Of a stretch of 64,000 bases of DNA, positions 44,659 through 57,270 are shown one piece after another. How positions within the stretch are numbered: the first letter of the stretch is position 1; the number at the start of each line of letters is the position of its first letter. Source of the DNA: Alnus glutinosa (taxonomy: Eukaryota; Streptophyta; Magnoliopsida; Fagales; Betulaceae); contig NC_084892.1 in the NCBI RefSeq assembly GCF_958979055.1, positions 24,206,001 to 24,270,000 of the forward strand. The letters are read 5' to 3'. The position numbers and the translations under genes were made by a program. A model generated the notes under the pieces. It ran no database searches, had not been told where the DNA came from, and was given only the letters and a program-made list of their open reading frames with translations.

Positions 44659-47600
44659 GATATTAATTAAGGATGTCAATTTATAAACGGATCAGACTCC
44701 TGATTGTAATCTACTAATTTTATATTGAATTGTAAGTCGTGTAAAAAATTTAACAGTCCTAAATGTCGCGTATCGGGTTCGAGTCATGTTGAGATATGAT
44801 CATAACAGTATATAATTCAACCTTAACCCAACCCATTTAATTTTGTATTAAATTTTTTTCAAATTCGTGAATCATGTAAAAAATCATCAAGCCTACCCTA
44901 ATATATATAGACCGAGGGAAATATGGCCCTCTTGGTTTTAATTCTTTTTATTAAGTTCTATATATATATATATATATATAGGCATGACCTTTATTAAAAT
45001 TAATTTTGACATCTCATTCATATTTTAGCTCTTTCGAATAAGAAACTCTCGTTTTGTTCCTACTAGCTAGTTCATCTAAGTTTTTGAGTTTAAACTTCGT
45101 CATTTTGTAAATTGTTGATAGCCATAACTAGCTCGGCAAGACTCTTAACAAAAATATTTTTAATAATTAAGTATTCAAAGAATCCAGTACAAAACTTGTA
45201 GTTATTTTGTAAAATCATCAATTTTTTTTTTTCAAAAGTTAACCGGATAGAAAACAATGTATTTTATCATTTAATTAATATATTAACATTTCTTCTCATG
45301 TGTGGATCTAAATTTTCTTTTAATAATTTAAATTCACCATACAGATTATTGAACTTTTAGATGGGATATGTAGAGTCCAAATTCAAACTCAAGACAACCA
45401 ATTCCATGTGCGTACGCTATTTTAAATTTTGAAAAATCATGAAAATATAGAAGAAATAGAGAAAGAAAGAACACCAAAGACTAACACGATTCAACCATAA
45501 TGACCATATATATATATATATACCAAATATATAGTATTTTTCACCAACTTTTAAATGGGAGGTGGCGTACGTAGAGACTAGAGTTAAGGTTTAAAACCAA
45601 ATATATAATGGTATTTGTTTTTGGGATGAATGCTAATAGTTAACACACATGAAATTAAATGGTGGGTTTTCACGTTAATTAAGTAAATCATATATATCCC
45701 ATAAACAAAATCAACTAGCTAGCTGCCTTTTAGATGCTTATAATTATTCAATTCACACAAGAATTTTGCAAGATATCCGCAAAATTAAGTTGGAATATAG
45801 AAATATATTGCTGCATACATATATAAAGATGCTGAACGTTGGACTCAAAATAAATAATAAAATAATATGAAGAACACCCCGTCTCAGTCTTTAAGAAACT
45901 TCCCTGATCTAGCTAGCCGCAATAATAATAATAATAATAATGCAAAAATGAATTTTATATATATATATATACTGGTCCGGCCGGCCTGGGTTGGTCATCT
46001 TGAAAGAAAGGAATCTTGGGGGGTGTTTGGATTTGCTTTTGCAAGAACCAAGGCCTGCTTACCAAGAAGGAATAAAGCACATTCAAAACCGTCAAAAAAA
46101 AGGCTTTTCTCTCTCACTCTCTCTCTCTATCAAACACGTACAGCCACAGGATGATAATAATCTCATGGATGGTCGGTCGGTCGGTCGGCCGTCTTGGGTG
46201 TTCAGTCATCAAAGGGGTACGTTATATATAGTGATCCCGAAATTATCGATTTTGAAATGCGGGCATGCATCGATGCTCATATATCTGTATGATCTGTATC
46301 TACATGTAAAGAAGAACTGTACGTACGAAAGAAAGAAAGAAAGAAAGAGTAGTAGAAGGAATTTGAAGGCTCGGAATTCCAAGACAAATCTCTTCTCTCT
46401 CTCTCTCTCTCTCTGTTTGTGTTCAATATATGCTTCATGTTGATATGCACACACACACGCGCACAGCAGCTTTCACTTTTGGTTGTTAATATTACACATT
46501 CTCTTTCTCTCTCTCTAGATGATCTTCTCGTCAACAGGTGGAGAGAGAAAGAAAGTGAGATTCCAAGCTCTTCTGAGTCCTCACGTTCTCCCACATGCTC
46601 AATCATCCACTTGTCCCTAATTTCAGATTCCCAGTCATTTCATTTATGAAAATTGACCCACCCCGCTCCATATAAGAATTATTTGTTCGAATTATTAGTA
46701 ATTTGAGTTGATAATATCTGACCATCTACTCGAACATGTAAATTTTATATAAATTTTTTCTTATTATTTACTTAAATTACTAACAATTTAAGCAAGCTTG
46801 ATTGCTGTGAATTTCAATCCGACCCACCGGACCCAGATGAAGTTATGACTTTATTTTGTATGTTAAATCACCGACTTATTTCAAAATTTTAAGCTTATAA
46901 GAAGAAATAAATTTAATCATTTAATCAATACATTAATATTTCCTTTTACGTGTGGGCTCAAATTCACTTTTAATAGATGAGACCCAATACGTGAAATATT
47001 TAATTGAAATGAGCGAATGACGGAGTCAAGATTTGAACTCAAGACCGTTAACTCTAATACCATATATATCAAAGACTGATGGACCTAACTTACATTCAAA
47101 AGACGCCTTAGCACTTGGCTTATAAACTTCATAAGTCAAGGAATTCCTGGCAATGTGTAACGTCTCTTTTGATATACCTCCTCACATATGGCATTATAGC
47201 CAAACACGTGAACAACAATGTACAAAGAAAAAATGTTCAATAATCAAAAGAACCTGCTCTGATACCATATCAAATCACCACTTATTCTAAAAGTTTAAGT
47301 TTATAAAAATAAGTAAATTTAATTATGTAATCCATAATACTTTAACATGTACATGTTTGTTTTTATTATTATTATTATTATTTTATTTTGGGAGGAAGTT
47401 TCTTAGCCCCGTTAAAGGTTTGTCTAGCCAAAATGCGTCTGAGAATAAGAAATAATCCAGAGGGCCCCCCGATTACAATGTCCATTTTCTGTTAGCAGGC
47501 CCCACAATTAGATTGACCAAACAATTCTTCGCCTTTGAAACCTTTCTAGGTCATGAGCTTAGCATCCTATGAAGTCACTTTTCCAACTATGTTCAAAGGG

Positions 47601-48310
47601 GTTACGTAATTGATTATTATATTGCTGCAATATATATAGGATATATTAATGCAATTGATGTAGTGGCTTTGTATTAGCACTCTAATTAGAAAAGCTAATT
47701 ATTAATTAATTAAGAGCGTTGATTAATGACAATATATATAGTACGTGGGATTGAGGTTCATGTAATTCTAGATGCATGATAGGTGGAATTGAGGTCCTCT
47801 TCGATTCTCTAGATCGAATTAAACAAAAATGCAATTCCTCAAATTTAGTTAGTTCATAAAAACGAACCATGTAGATTGAACCAAATTAACATTTAAAGAA
47901 ATAAAATAAAAATAAGTTCTAAGTGATCGCGAATTACCCTCCGAGGAGATGGTCACTCTCAAAGGATTGGTTTGGGCGGGTTGACCATTCTCTCACTTTT
48001 TGAAGAGATGGTTAGCTACCTCTATAACTAGTTCATTTGGAGTAGTCGATCATCCAAAAACAAAGCATTTGGTGGCAGACCACCCTCAACCAGCCCCTTG
48101 AGGTGGTCAACCCACCTCATTTAGCTCTTTGGAGTGGCCAACCAGTACTTTCTCAAAGGGTGAGGGTGTAGTTGGCCGACTCCATTTAGCCTTGAGTAGT
48201 TGGTTGGCCACTCTCTTGGACGGTCAACCCCCTCGAACCACCCTAGCCTCTTGGAGTGACCGACCATTTTAAAAGATGATATTTAATTCTTGGTCATTTT
48301 CTATTAAATT
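43760..48310. other. Intergenic, with decayed copia-like pieces and GC-richer block
   Basis: No gene seen. CT/TA tract at 44622-44656. Three related pieces (about 45230-45410, 46840-47080, 47245-47350) share ATTTTTAATAATTT..., AAAGTTTAAG and GAACTCAAGAC; read on the - strand the last ends in GGTATCAGAGCAGG (47252-47266), the tRNA-Met-type primer site of copia elements. GTCGGTCGGTCGGTCGG at 46171-46188. At 47930-48270 lies a block of GGTGGTCAACCC/GAGTGGCCAACC repeats. Confidence 0.5.
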
Positions 48311-48532
48311 AAGATCCTCTCAAATTATTTACTCGAATTTGAGAGAATTCGGATAGGTGATTGTGATAGACCACTTATAGAACCCACCAGATCAAATAAA
48401 AATTAAGCTGTCAACCACTTATCCGGTCGGATGGATCCCAAAGTGGTGTACTTTTCACAATTACTTGCTTGAATTCTCACAATCACCTGTCCAAATTCTC
48501 TTAACTTCGAATAAATAATTTAAGAGGATCCT
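48311..48532. mobile_element. Palindromic miniature element
   Basis: GATCCTCTCAAATTATTTACTCGAA at the left is mirrored by TTCGAATAAATAATTTAAGAGGATC at the right, and the inner AATTCGGATAGGTGATTGTGA by TCACAATCACCTGTCCAAATT. One arm of the same family is seen at 25387-25448. Confidence 0.75.
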
Positions 48533-48645
48533 GATCATTTTCTCTCTCCCGGGAGGTTTTCATGAGAGGACTTGAAATGAAAGAATTTTACGGAACCTCA
48601 ATTCCTAGCATTCTGTGCATGATTCTACGATTACTAAAATGCTAA

Positions 48646-49137
48646 TTCTAAAATGCTTAATTATTGTTGTTGCTCTTTAATTAGTTAGGATTAACCAACT
48701 AACTTTACTAATCTCAAATTATTCCAATTTTACAACATGATTACATATTAAATTAAGACACATGCATGCAGCATGCGTGACTCATTAACTAATGGCAAAA
48801 CATCCATGATCCATGCGTCATGTAATTAATATATATGCTTTAATTTATTAGGAGTTAATAAGTAATCTTAGAATTATGCACATATTCAATGGTCCGACAC
48901 AAATATGTGCATAATTCTAAGATTACTTATTAACTCCTAATAAATTAAAGCATATATTAATTACATGATGCATGGATGTTTTGCCATTAATTAGTTAATG
49001 AGTCACGCATGCTGCATGCACGTGTCTTAAATTAATATGTAATCATGTTGTACAATTGGAATAATTTGAGATTAGTAAAGTTAGTTAATCCTAATTAACT
49101 AATTAAAGAGCAACAGCAATAATTAAGCATTTTAGAA
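48646..49137. repeat. Long near-perfect inverted repeat (foldback)
   Basis: Arms of 240 and 235 bases (48646-48885 and 48903-49137) around a 17-base spacer. Landmarks on both sides: TTCTAAAATGCTTAATTATTG, GAGCAAC, CTGCATG/CATGCAG, GCATAATTCTAAGATTACTT. Differences are a handful of single-base changes and small gaps. A transcript through it would fold into one long duplex. No open frame. Confidence 0.93.
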
Positions 49138-49358
49138 ATCCTTTTGTATGCACACAAATCTATTATTTCTAAAGATTTATCTTCTTACAAGAAAGAGTAA
49201 CGGCACTCATGTTTATTTAAATAAAGTTACAACCCTATCATTGATGATCAAATATATCAAATTACTACGTTCAATTGACTGGTCATTCATCGTAGTACTT
49301 AATTACAACTGTGACCGTATGACCACATGCAGTAACATTATCTCAAAATAAAATGAAA

Positions 49359-49405
<47 letters not shown>

Positions 49406-49645
49406 CTTCCTAGCTATCTTGACAATTTGGCTTTCTCTGTACACTCTTTTCATCTTTTCATCTTTTCGTCACGTCGCGACAACTAATATCAATCAACCAT
49501 TTTTAGTGCTCCAATCCAAATATCATTGCCAAATTGTCAATTTTATTTCCTTTTTTGTTTTTCCATTTTATGGTTTGTTGTAATATATATATATGATAAT
49601 TTATTAGAAATAAGTGAAAATTTACATATTCTTCAAATTCAGAGC
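49138..49645. other. Intergenic
   Basis: TA tract 49362-49401. No gene seen. Confidence 0.7.
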
Positions 49646-49826
49646 GATAGAAATTTTCTACAAATCGATTTGTAGAAAATTTCATACAACTCAGTGAACT
49701 CACATATAATATTGACATGCATGTATCCCTTAGCATGTGAGAAGCATATGTTGTTTTAATAGCATATGAGTTGTATGAAATTTTCCTACAATCCAGTTTG
49801 TAGAAATTTCTGTCCAATTTTGAGAA
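49646..49826. mobile_element. Miniature element, copy 2 (partner at 24308)
   Basis: GATAGAAATTTTCTACAAATCG, TTTGTAGAAAATTTCATACAA left; TTGTATGAAATTTTCCTACAA and GTTTGTAGAAATTTCTGTCC right. More complete ends than copy 1. Confidence 0.7.
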
Positions 49827-49848
49827 ACCCATGCAATTTATGCTAATT

Positions 49849-50006
49849 CACGACAAAAAAGGTTGGGGGGGGGGGGGGGGGGGGGGGGGGTTAGTGTCGT
49901 TTATGGCACACACAAAAACGACGCTATTTAGTGCTGCTATTTAAGGCCATTTTGTACAAGCGACACTAACCCAATCGATACTAAACAACTTTTTTTTTTT
50001 GTAGTG
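49849..50006. mobile_element. Short CACTA-like miniature element with poly-G run
   Basis: CACGACAAAAAAGGTTG at the left, one change from the inverted right end CAACTTTTTTTTTTGTAGTG. Inside, TTAGTGTCG and CGACACTAA form an inner inverted pair. A run of 26 G (49865-49890) follows the left end. No clear 3-bp duplication. Confidence 0.6.
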
Positions 50007-50489
50007 TAAACAGTATATTAAGGGTTATAAAGTGCTTCATTTTTATTTGAATTTTTAGATTTATCATTGTACTACTATATATAGTAGAATAAAACATTAT
50101 TCAAAAGAAATATACATATAGTTAGTATTTAACTATCATACTTTAAGTTCAACCACTCCTCCCCCATTAGATTTTATATCGATATTCGTTACATATATAT
50201 ATGTTTATTTGAAAGGATTATAGGCAAAATTCATAAGATGTTGAAACCCATGTGTATCGATCGATCAGCCTGCATTTTTGCTTCAAATATAACAGGAACT
50301 TTACCATATATAGATCAATAAATTTGGTCAAATTAATGATCATCTTCTTGGAGGAGAAGGGGGTCAAATTTGTTGATTATCTACTTATTTAAAGCTAATG
50401 CTCTTTTGCATCATCATCATAAAAAAAGAAAAAGAAATAAAGAACGAGTGTATATATATATATATATATATATATATGAAGCATTTTGC

Positions 50490-50569
<80 letters not shown>

Positions 50570-51281
50570 CTCTAATCTTTTGCAAAGTGCGCTGTCGTGT
50601 TCCTCATGCAAAACATAATTAATATTGTTCTTGATGTGTTTTGTCTTCTAATTATTATAATAAATATTGTATATAGTTTTTGTTTGCATACAAGTCGATG
50701 TTAATATGACTAATACACACACTTTTATTATTCTTGATTTTCTTTTTTCTTTTTTTAAATCCATCATATATATCATATATATGCATGGAATGGATGCTTG
50801 CACGAGGAAGCACTGAGATAATGAGGTTTGTCTTCTTTTCCACACGATCCACAATCAGAGCAAGAAGAATAGATTATTATTATTATTATTTTTAATATAT
50901 ATATATAAATGGAAAATAATATATATAGAGATGGAGCTCCAAAAGCAAAAGCAAAATTGTTATCAGTGTTGGACTAAGGGCGCGGAGAATACGCTGTCTC
51001 AGGTGGCCCCCCAGTCAATCCATTTTCCAAATCTCAAGCTCGCTAATATAGCACTCATTGCTTGCATCGATCAATGATCAAGCTATATATCTAGACCTAT
51101 CCCTTTTTATTGTTTGTATACGTAACATTTTTTAATAATATTCCTTCTTTGCATATACTTAAGTTTTGGGAAATTATCAAATATATATATATATATATTA
51201 ATTTTTCAATTTTTGACAAATAAAATATTAAAACCTTACACAGATTAGTAGGTCCCTCGAGAACCCCGTCTTGAGGAATTT
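50007..51281. other. Intergenic with TA tracts
   Basis: TA tracts at 50452-50477 and 50493-50568; they create Tyr-Ile open frames with no meaning. ATT repeat at 50873-50890. No gene. Confidence 0.8.
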
Positions 51282-51389
51282 GGATTCTTTCCATTTAGTT
51301 ATAAATCAAAGGTATAGTTGTCTTTTTGCATTTTATAAAATGTGAAAAGACAACTATACTCCTGATTTATAACTAAATGGAGAGGATCC
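51282..51389. repeat. Short hairpin, 45-base arms
   Basis: CCATTTAGTTATAAATCAAAG and AGTTGTCTTTT at the left pair with AAAAGACAACT and GATTTATAACTAAATGG at the right around a short AT loop. Outer GGATTCTTT / AGAGGATCC pairs imperfectly. Confidence 0.85.
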
Positions 51390-51947
51390 TATTCCCGTCT
51401 TGGGGCATCTTACCTCGATCACAAGCCAATGAGACATTGATGATGCCTCAAAGCCCTACTTGGTTTCGATCTAATAGGGCCCTCAAAAGTCCTGCTCGGT
51501 CACGAGCTGCAAGGGCACCAAAAATCCAGCATCGGTCATGAGTCGACGATTATTAATACTTATGCCACACGTTGGGCATCATGCTCAATCACGAGCTGAA
51601 GAGATACAGCTACCTTACTCTGGGCATGACCCAACAAGGAACACAAATCAACAAGTACCGATTCATGAGCTTCGGGTTGAGGGCTAAGGCCTACACCACG
51701 TGTTGGGTACCCCAACACCAGCACCCCCGACTAGGCACTTGACGGCCTACAGTAGTCATCAGCATTGAAGGCTAGTGGCAACCCCGATTGTAACTAAAAA
51801 CAAAAGAGAAGTGATTCACAGCCATTTAAAAGCACAACTTCTTACCACCCCTACGTACATGGCATTTTTTTTTTTTTGACAAAAAAAAAAAAAACTAAAA
51901 CCAGCTGAAATCTAAAACTCTCCCCAAATTTCCCCCCAACGCTGAAA

Positions 51948-51991
<44 letters not shown>

Positions 51992-53466
51992 CGACAGGCC
52001 GTCCCCCTCCGCCGTGTTCGTCATATTCTTGGCCGGCTGTTACTCCGTTAAACAAATCTCACCGGTGTACAAACCTTTTTCCGACAGTTTCTCTATCTCC
52101 GGCAGCCTCTTTGGTGGTGTTCTCTGTCTCCGGCGGCGGAAATCTTTGAATCGATGCACCCAAAAAAAAAAAAAAAAGCAAACCAATGGTACTCATATTG
52201 TTCAGTAAAAGTAGAAAAAGCAGAAAGAAAATCAAGCAATCTTTGGAGATGCGCACAATCTCAAAAGCTTAATCTAGCCCAGACAAATCCCATAAAAATG
52301 CACTCTGAGAGAGAGAGAGAGAGAGTACAAACAGAGCGCCGGTGAAGGATAGCCCGATGGAGGGTGGCCGACCGTCGAGAGAGAACCAACGCCGCCGATT
52401 AAACGACAAGAGGGATGGGGATGACCGGTGGAGAGCGAGAGAGAGGGAGCGGCGGTTTCGGTGGGGGGGGGAGCAAATTTGAGCGAGAGGGAGAGAGAGA
52501 GGGGCTGTGATTTGGGAGAGGAAGAAAATTTGGGGGAACGTATAGTGTGTTTTTTTTAAAAAAAAAATGAAAAAGAAAATTAATATTCACAGCCACGTAA
52601 GCAAGTTGGCTAAAAGTTGTGCTATTGGGTGGTAGAGAAGCGTTTCTCAAAACAAAATTCCCAATGCTCAACCAATTAGACAGGTCGGCCATGGAAATGA
52701 GGGGATATTAGTGTAGATATAAGTAACTACTATAGGCCCACTAAACAGCTTTTACATGGAAAATATTCAGGCAACTGCATCTAGCCATGTGGCAAGCATC
52801 GATCTAGGGTACTTATAAGCAATTTACAACTCACCATCAGATCACACAATCCCCCTTGCAAGAAAATTCACTCAACAACTATTTGAATCTTCTCTACATG
52901 GAAACTCAGCAAACACCAACGGTGAGCATTAACAAGGAAATAATGCACAAGTAATGCTATAAGGAGAACATGAGTCCCCACAAAAGTGATATGGTCTTTA
53001 AAATCATCATCAATGTGTAATATATATTTCAAAGAATACCCCATTTTAAAAAGGACATTCCCAACTCCCAAGTACACATACACCCCTCTCCCAAGCCTCT
53101 TTCCATTTCGTTCCTCTCTCTCTCAAACACCCTACAACTTAGGCATATGAGGACGTTCTTCAGTTCTCCCAAGTCCGGCAATTTTTTGGTGACTTTTTCT
53201 CTCTATTTTGTAGGTAGCCCGGCCCATCCCCGATTTCGATCGTCTAAAAATTTGCACAACAAACATATTGCAGGATTTTCTTGGTCCCATGTCAACTTCA
53301 AAAAAGAACAAAATGGGGTAGGGGACAAACATTGTTCTACGCACCGCATTTTGCAATGGTTCTTTCAACAGGGAATTGATCCTTGATTGCTGAGTTTTGA
53401 CCGTGTGATTAATATGGTTTGAGTTTTTAATGATGACAATCAAAGATCTGAGTTTTAACCGTACAA
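51390..53466. other. Intergenic; repeat debris and low-complexity DNA
   Basis: 51400-51780 has CACGAGCTG and GGTCACGAGC motifs reminiscent of decayed gypsy repeats. 51940-51992 is a CT tract; 52300-52326 and 52430-52505 are GA-rich. AGCACAACTTCTTACCACCC (51828) and its loose inverse at 52615-52640 may be ends of an element. No gene seen. Confidence 0.45.
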
Positions 53467-53890
53467 TGTAAGGTATTTTTTCCTTATGTGGCCTTTATAT
53501 CACATATTACGGTGTTTATTATATTTTAATATAATAAATATAATATACGGTATTATAGTTATGGTAATTTCTATTAATTTAGATTACCGTAATAGAATCG
53601 TTTAATTAATTTCAACAATCAATTAATAAAATTGTTTCCTTGATGGGAGGAACGATATGGTATTTACCAATTTGAGGGTCCCTGACCTAACCTATAAATT
53701 GAGTGCCTGTGAACACTATCAGTACAGCCCTAAAACAAAAGGCATAGGTTAGAAGATACCTCAAAAATTTATTCTGCAGAAGTTTTGAAGAAGCGCTTGA
53801 GCAACAATAGCCGGAGGTAAGCCTAAACCTGATTCTTGATTTATTTCCGCTGCGCATGTTAGTTTCATAATATGTTGATTAAATCTAACA
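53467..53890 (+). repeat. 5' LTR of the copia element
   Basis: Starts TGTAAGG and ends CTAACA. TATAAATT at 53693-53700 is the likely TATA box. Pairs with 57271-57703. Confidence 0.93.
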
Positions 53891-53892
53891 TG

Positions 53893-53910
53893 TGGTATTA
53901 GAGCCAGCCT
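53893..53910 (+). other. Primer binding site of the copia element
   Basis: TGGTATTAGAGCC directly after the LTR resembles the complement of the initiator tRNA-Met 3' end, with one change from TGGTATCAGAGC. Confidence 0.8.
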
Positions 53911-54509
53911 CTATGCCGTGTTGTTTAACGTTTAGTGTTGCTATGTGTTATCGATAGTGAATTCAATATTTAATCCAGTATAATTTACTGTTATTGTTTA
54001 TTATTGTTTGACAAACACTCTTTAAAAACAGTATTGCAATTTTTGTTTTGCTGTGAAAGAAACGCATGATTTGGCTGTGATATTTACTGTTTACGATTGA
54101 ATTTACTGTTTTGCCCATGCTTGGAAATCAAACGGAGGACCCCTGTTTCACCTTTTGGGTGCTCCAAGTAGCGGCTTTTTGGCCGCTGCTACTACAGTAG
54201 ACGGCGACTGGCCTTTCGGCTGCTGCTTCTGCTTCTGCAGTAAACAACGACCCTTGGGTTGCCGTTCCAGTACTCTGAGCAGTAGCCAAAAGGCCGTTGC
54301 TCCTCCCGTCGTCGCAGTAGCGGCCTTTTGGTTGTTGCTTCTCCAGTGAACGGCGACCCACAAGGGTCGCCATGGCCGTCAAAGCGGCGGCCTCTCTTGT
54401 CCGCCGCATAAGGGGCGCATATGGGTGGCGGCGGCTAGGGTTTTGTTTTTCAGCTTCTAGGGTTTTTTAACCCATTTAGAAATTGACGTGTCGGGACGGG
54501 TCGGGTCGG
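53911..54509 (+). other. Leader of the copia element, gag region lost
   Basis: No gag frame. 54150-54400 is GC-rich with repeats of AGTAGCGGC.TTTTGG and ACGGCGAC; its open frames on both strands lack family features. Integrase begins abruptly at about 54510, so a deletion joined leader to mid-integrase. Confidence 0.6.
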
Positions 54510-56958
54510 GTTAGAGATATGATATAGGCGGAGAGTACTACCGTAGGTACACAGAAAAGGGACAAATGATCGGTCCATTTGCGAAATTCCTTCAAGAAGA
54601 AGGTATTGTTGCTCAATACACGATGTCTGGCACACCACAACAAAATTGTATAACAAAAAGAAGGATTCGCACACTTATGGACATGGTTAGGAGCATGCTT
54701 AATAATTCTGAATTAACTTTGTTTTTGTGGAGTGAAGCCTTAAAAACTGCTGTGTATGTATTAAACTGGGTTCCATCCAAGGCTGTCTCCAAGACACCTT
54801 TTGAATTATGGAAATGATGGAAACCAAGTTTAAATCACATACACATATGGGGTTGTCCTGCTGAAGTGAGGATTTGCAATCCAAACATAAAGAAACTTGA
54901 CCCAAGGACAACCAGCGGTCATTTTATTGGCTATGCGGTAAACTCAAAAGGATTCAGGTTTTACTGTCATTCTCATAGTACTAGGATTGTTGAGTCCATG
55001 AATGCAAAATTTTTAGAGGATGCTGAACCTAGTAGGAGTGCTCATCCACAAACAATAGAATTAGTGGAAGCACGAGAATTGGCCAAATCTCCTCCTCACA
55101 GAGGAAGATTGGTTGTATTCAGGGAAAATCAGGTTGATTATCCTGAGCTACAATCAGTTCTAGAACAACCGGCTCATGAAGAACAGGGAAATCAATTTGA
55201 TCCTCCTGAGCCACAACCAGTTCTAGAACAACCAACTCATACAAAACAGGTTCAAAATGAGTCTACTCTCCCATTGCAAAATGCAGAGGAAGTGGAATTA
55301 AGAAAGTCCTCTAGAATAAGGAGACCAGCAATCTCTACAGATTATGTTGTATATCTCCAAGAGTTTGACTTTGATGTTGGACCTAAGGATGATCCAAGTG
55401 TGTTTTCACAAGCCATGAGTGGGGGTAACTCCACATTGTAGTACGATGCCATGAAGGAAGAAATGAAATCCATGGCTAAAAACCAAGTCTGGGATCTCGT
55501 TGACTTACCAAAGGGAGCTGTAGCCATAGGCTGCAAATGGGTTTACAAAACCAAAAAGGATGCGTCTGGTAATGTTGAACGATATAAGGCTAGACTTGTG
55601 GCCATGGGTTTCACTCAAAAGGAAGGCATTAATTATCACGAAACCTTCTCTCCAGTATCAAAGAAGGATTCGTTTAGGATAATTATAGCATTAGTAGCTC
55701 ATTTTAACTTAGAGTTACACTAGATGGATGTGAAAACAACATTCCTGAATGGGGATCTTGAATAAGAGGTTTATATGAAACAACATGAAGGCTTTGATGA
55801 TGATAGCAAGAGAGCTTGCAAATTAAAGAAATCTATATATGGACTAAAATAGGCCTCCCGTCAATAGTATATTAAGTTTCACAAGGTTATTACCTCATTT
55901 GGATTTGTTGAGAACCTTGTTGATCTATGTTTATGCCTTAAGGTCAGTGGGAGTAAAGTGATATTTCTAGTCCTATATGTAGATGATATTTTACTTGCAA
56001 GCAATGATTTAGGTTTGCTACATGAAAACTCTCTCAAAGCTTTGAAATGAAGGATTTGGGTGAAGCTTCTTATGTCATTGGCATAGAGATTCACAAAGAC
56101 AGACAACAGAAAATATTGAGACTGTCTTAGAAGGCCTACGTTGAAAAGGTTTTAAAGAGATTCATGATGAGTGACTATAAGTCTAGTGTGGCACCTATCA
56201 CTAAAGGAGAAAGATTCAATAAAGACCAGTGTCCTAAAAATGAATTGGAACAACAATAGATGAAAAGTATCCCATATGCATCTGCAGTAGGGAGCCTGAT
56301 GTATGCTCAAGTCTGCACCAGACCTAACATTGCATTGGCGATTGGAATGCTGGGACGATACCAAAGTAATCCAGGATTAGAGCATTGGAAAGCTGCCAAG
56401 AGAGTCATGAGATACTTGCAAGGAACCAAGGGTTACAATTTGACTTTCAGACACACGGATCGTTTGGAGGTTTTTGGGTATACAGATTCAGACTTTGCTG
56501 GATGTGTAGATAGCAGAAAGTCTACTTCAGGATATATCTTTCTTCTTGCTGGAGGGGCTATATATTGGAAAAGCAGCAAACAGACTATAGTTGCTACATC
56601 TACTATGGAGGCGGAGTTCATTGCATGCTATGAAGCCACTACACAGGCATTGTGATTGAGAAACTTCATTGGTGGACTAAAGATTGTCGTTTCAATAGCA
56701 AGACCCATTAATATTTTTTGCTATAATTCTGCTGCAATTTTCTTTTCTAAGAATAACAAAAGTGGAAGCAGAAGTAAGCACATCGACATCAAGTATCTTA
56801 GTGTTAGAGATAACATTAAGAGGCATGAAGTTTTCATTGAGCATATTAGTACAGAATCAATGGTTGCGGACCCAATGACAAAAGGTTTACCGATGAAACA
56901 GTTTAAAGGTCATGTGGACCATATAGGACTTGTTGATTCATTTTGTACTCAGTTTTGA
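54510..56958 (+). pseudogene. Copia pol: integrase C-terminal half, RT, RNase H
   Basis: Integrase core end: [44 protein letters not shown], then HIWGCPAEVRI and SGHFIGYA. RT: NQVWDLVDLPKGA, GCKWVYKTKKD, ARLVAMGFTQKEGINY, and the catalytic YVDD at 55976-55987. RNase H: VGSLMYAQVCTRPNIA, GYTDSDFAGC, RKSTSGYIFLL, KQTIVATSTMEAEF, SKHIDIKYL, and the last PMTKGLP. Many stops and frameshifts, the worst between 55720 and 56260. Confidence 0.92.
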
Positions 56959-57270
56959 TCTATAGACATAAAGTTATTGTAATAAAGTTTATTGTGCACA
57001 TTTGTTATTTTATCTATGAGGATAAATAAAGTTGGACCCGAATGATTTATAGGAAGTTCATTCATAAAACTTAACTATCCATAAGGTACTCACATAAAGA
57101 ATGGTTTACATTGTGATACATGGAAGGGACGACCTAATTTTATAATGGTTTTATCGCCATGATTCGTGTGAAACATTTTTTTATTTGAGTTGGAGGATTC
57201 CATAAGAGATTTGCCAAACTAAAGAACCTAATACCATAAGGTCATGTGTCATAAAGGCCAAATGAGAGAA

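Noticed and set aside
36791-50618. Tyr-Ile repeat open frames
   Set aside because: Products of TA dinucleotide tracts.
53893-54450. Opposed open frames in the copia leader
   Set aside because: Arise from the GC-rich repeat; nothing like gag or a host protein.
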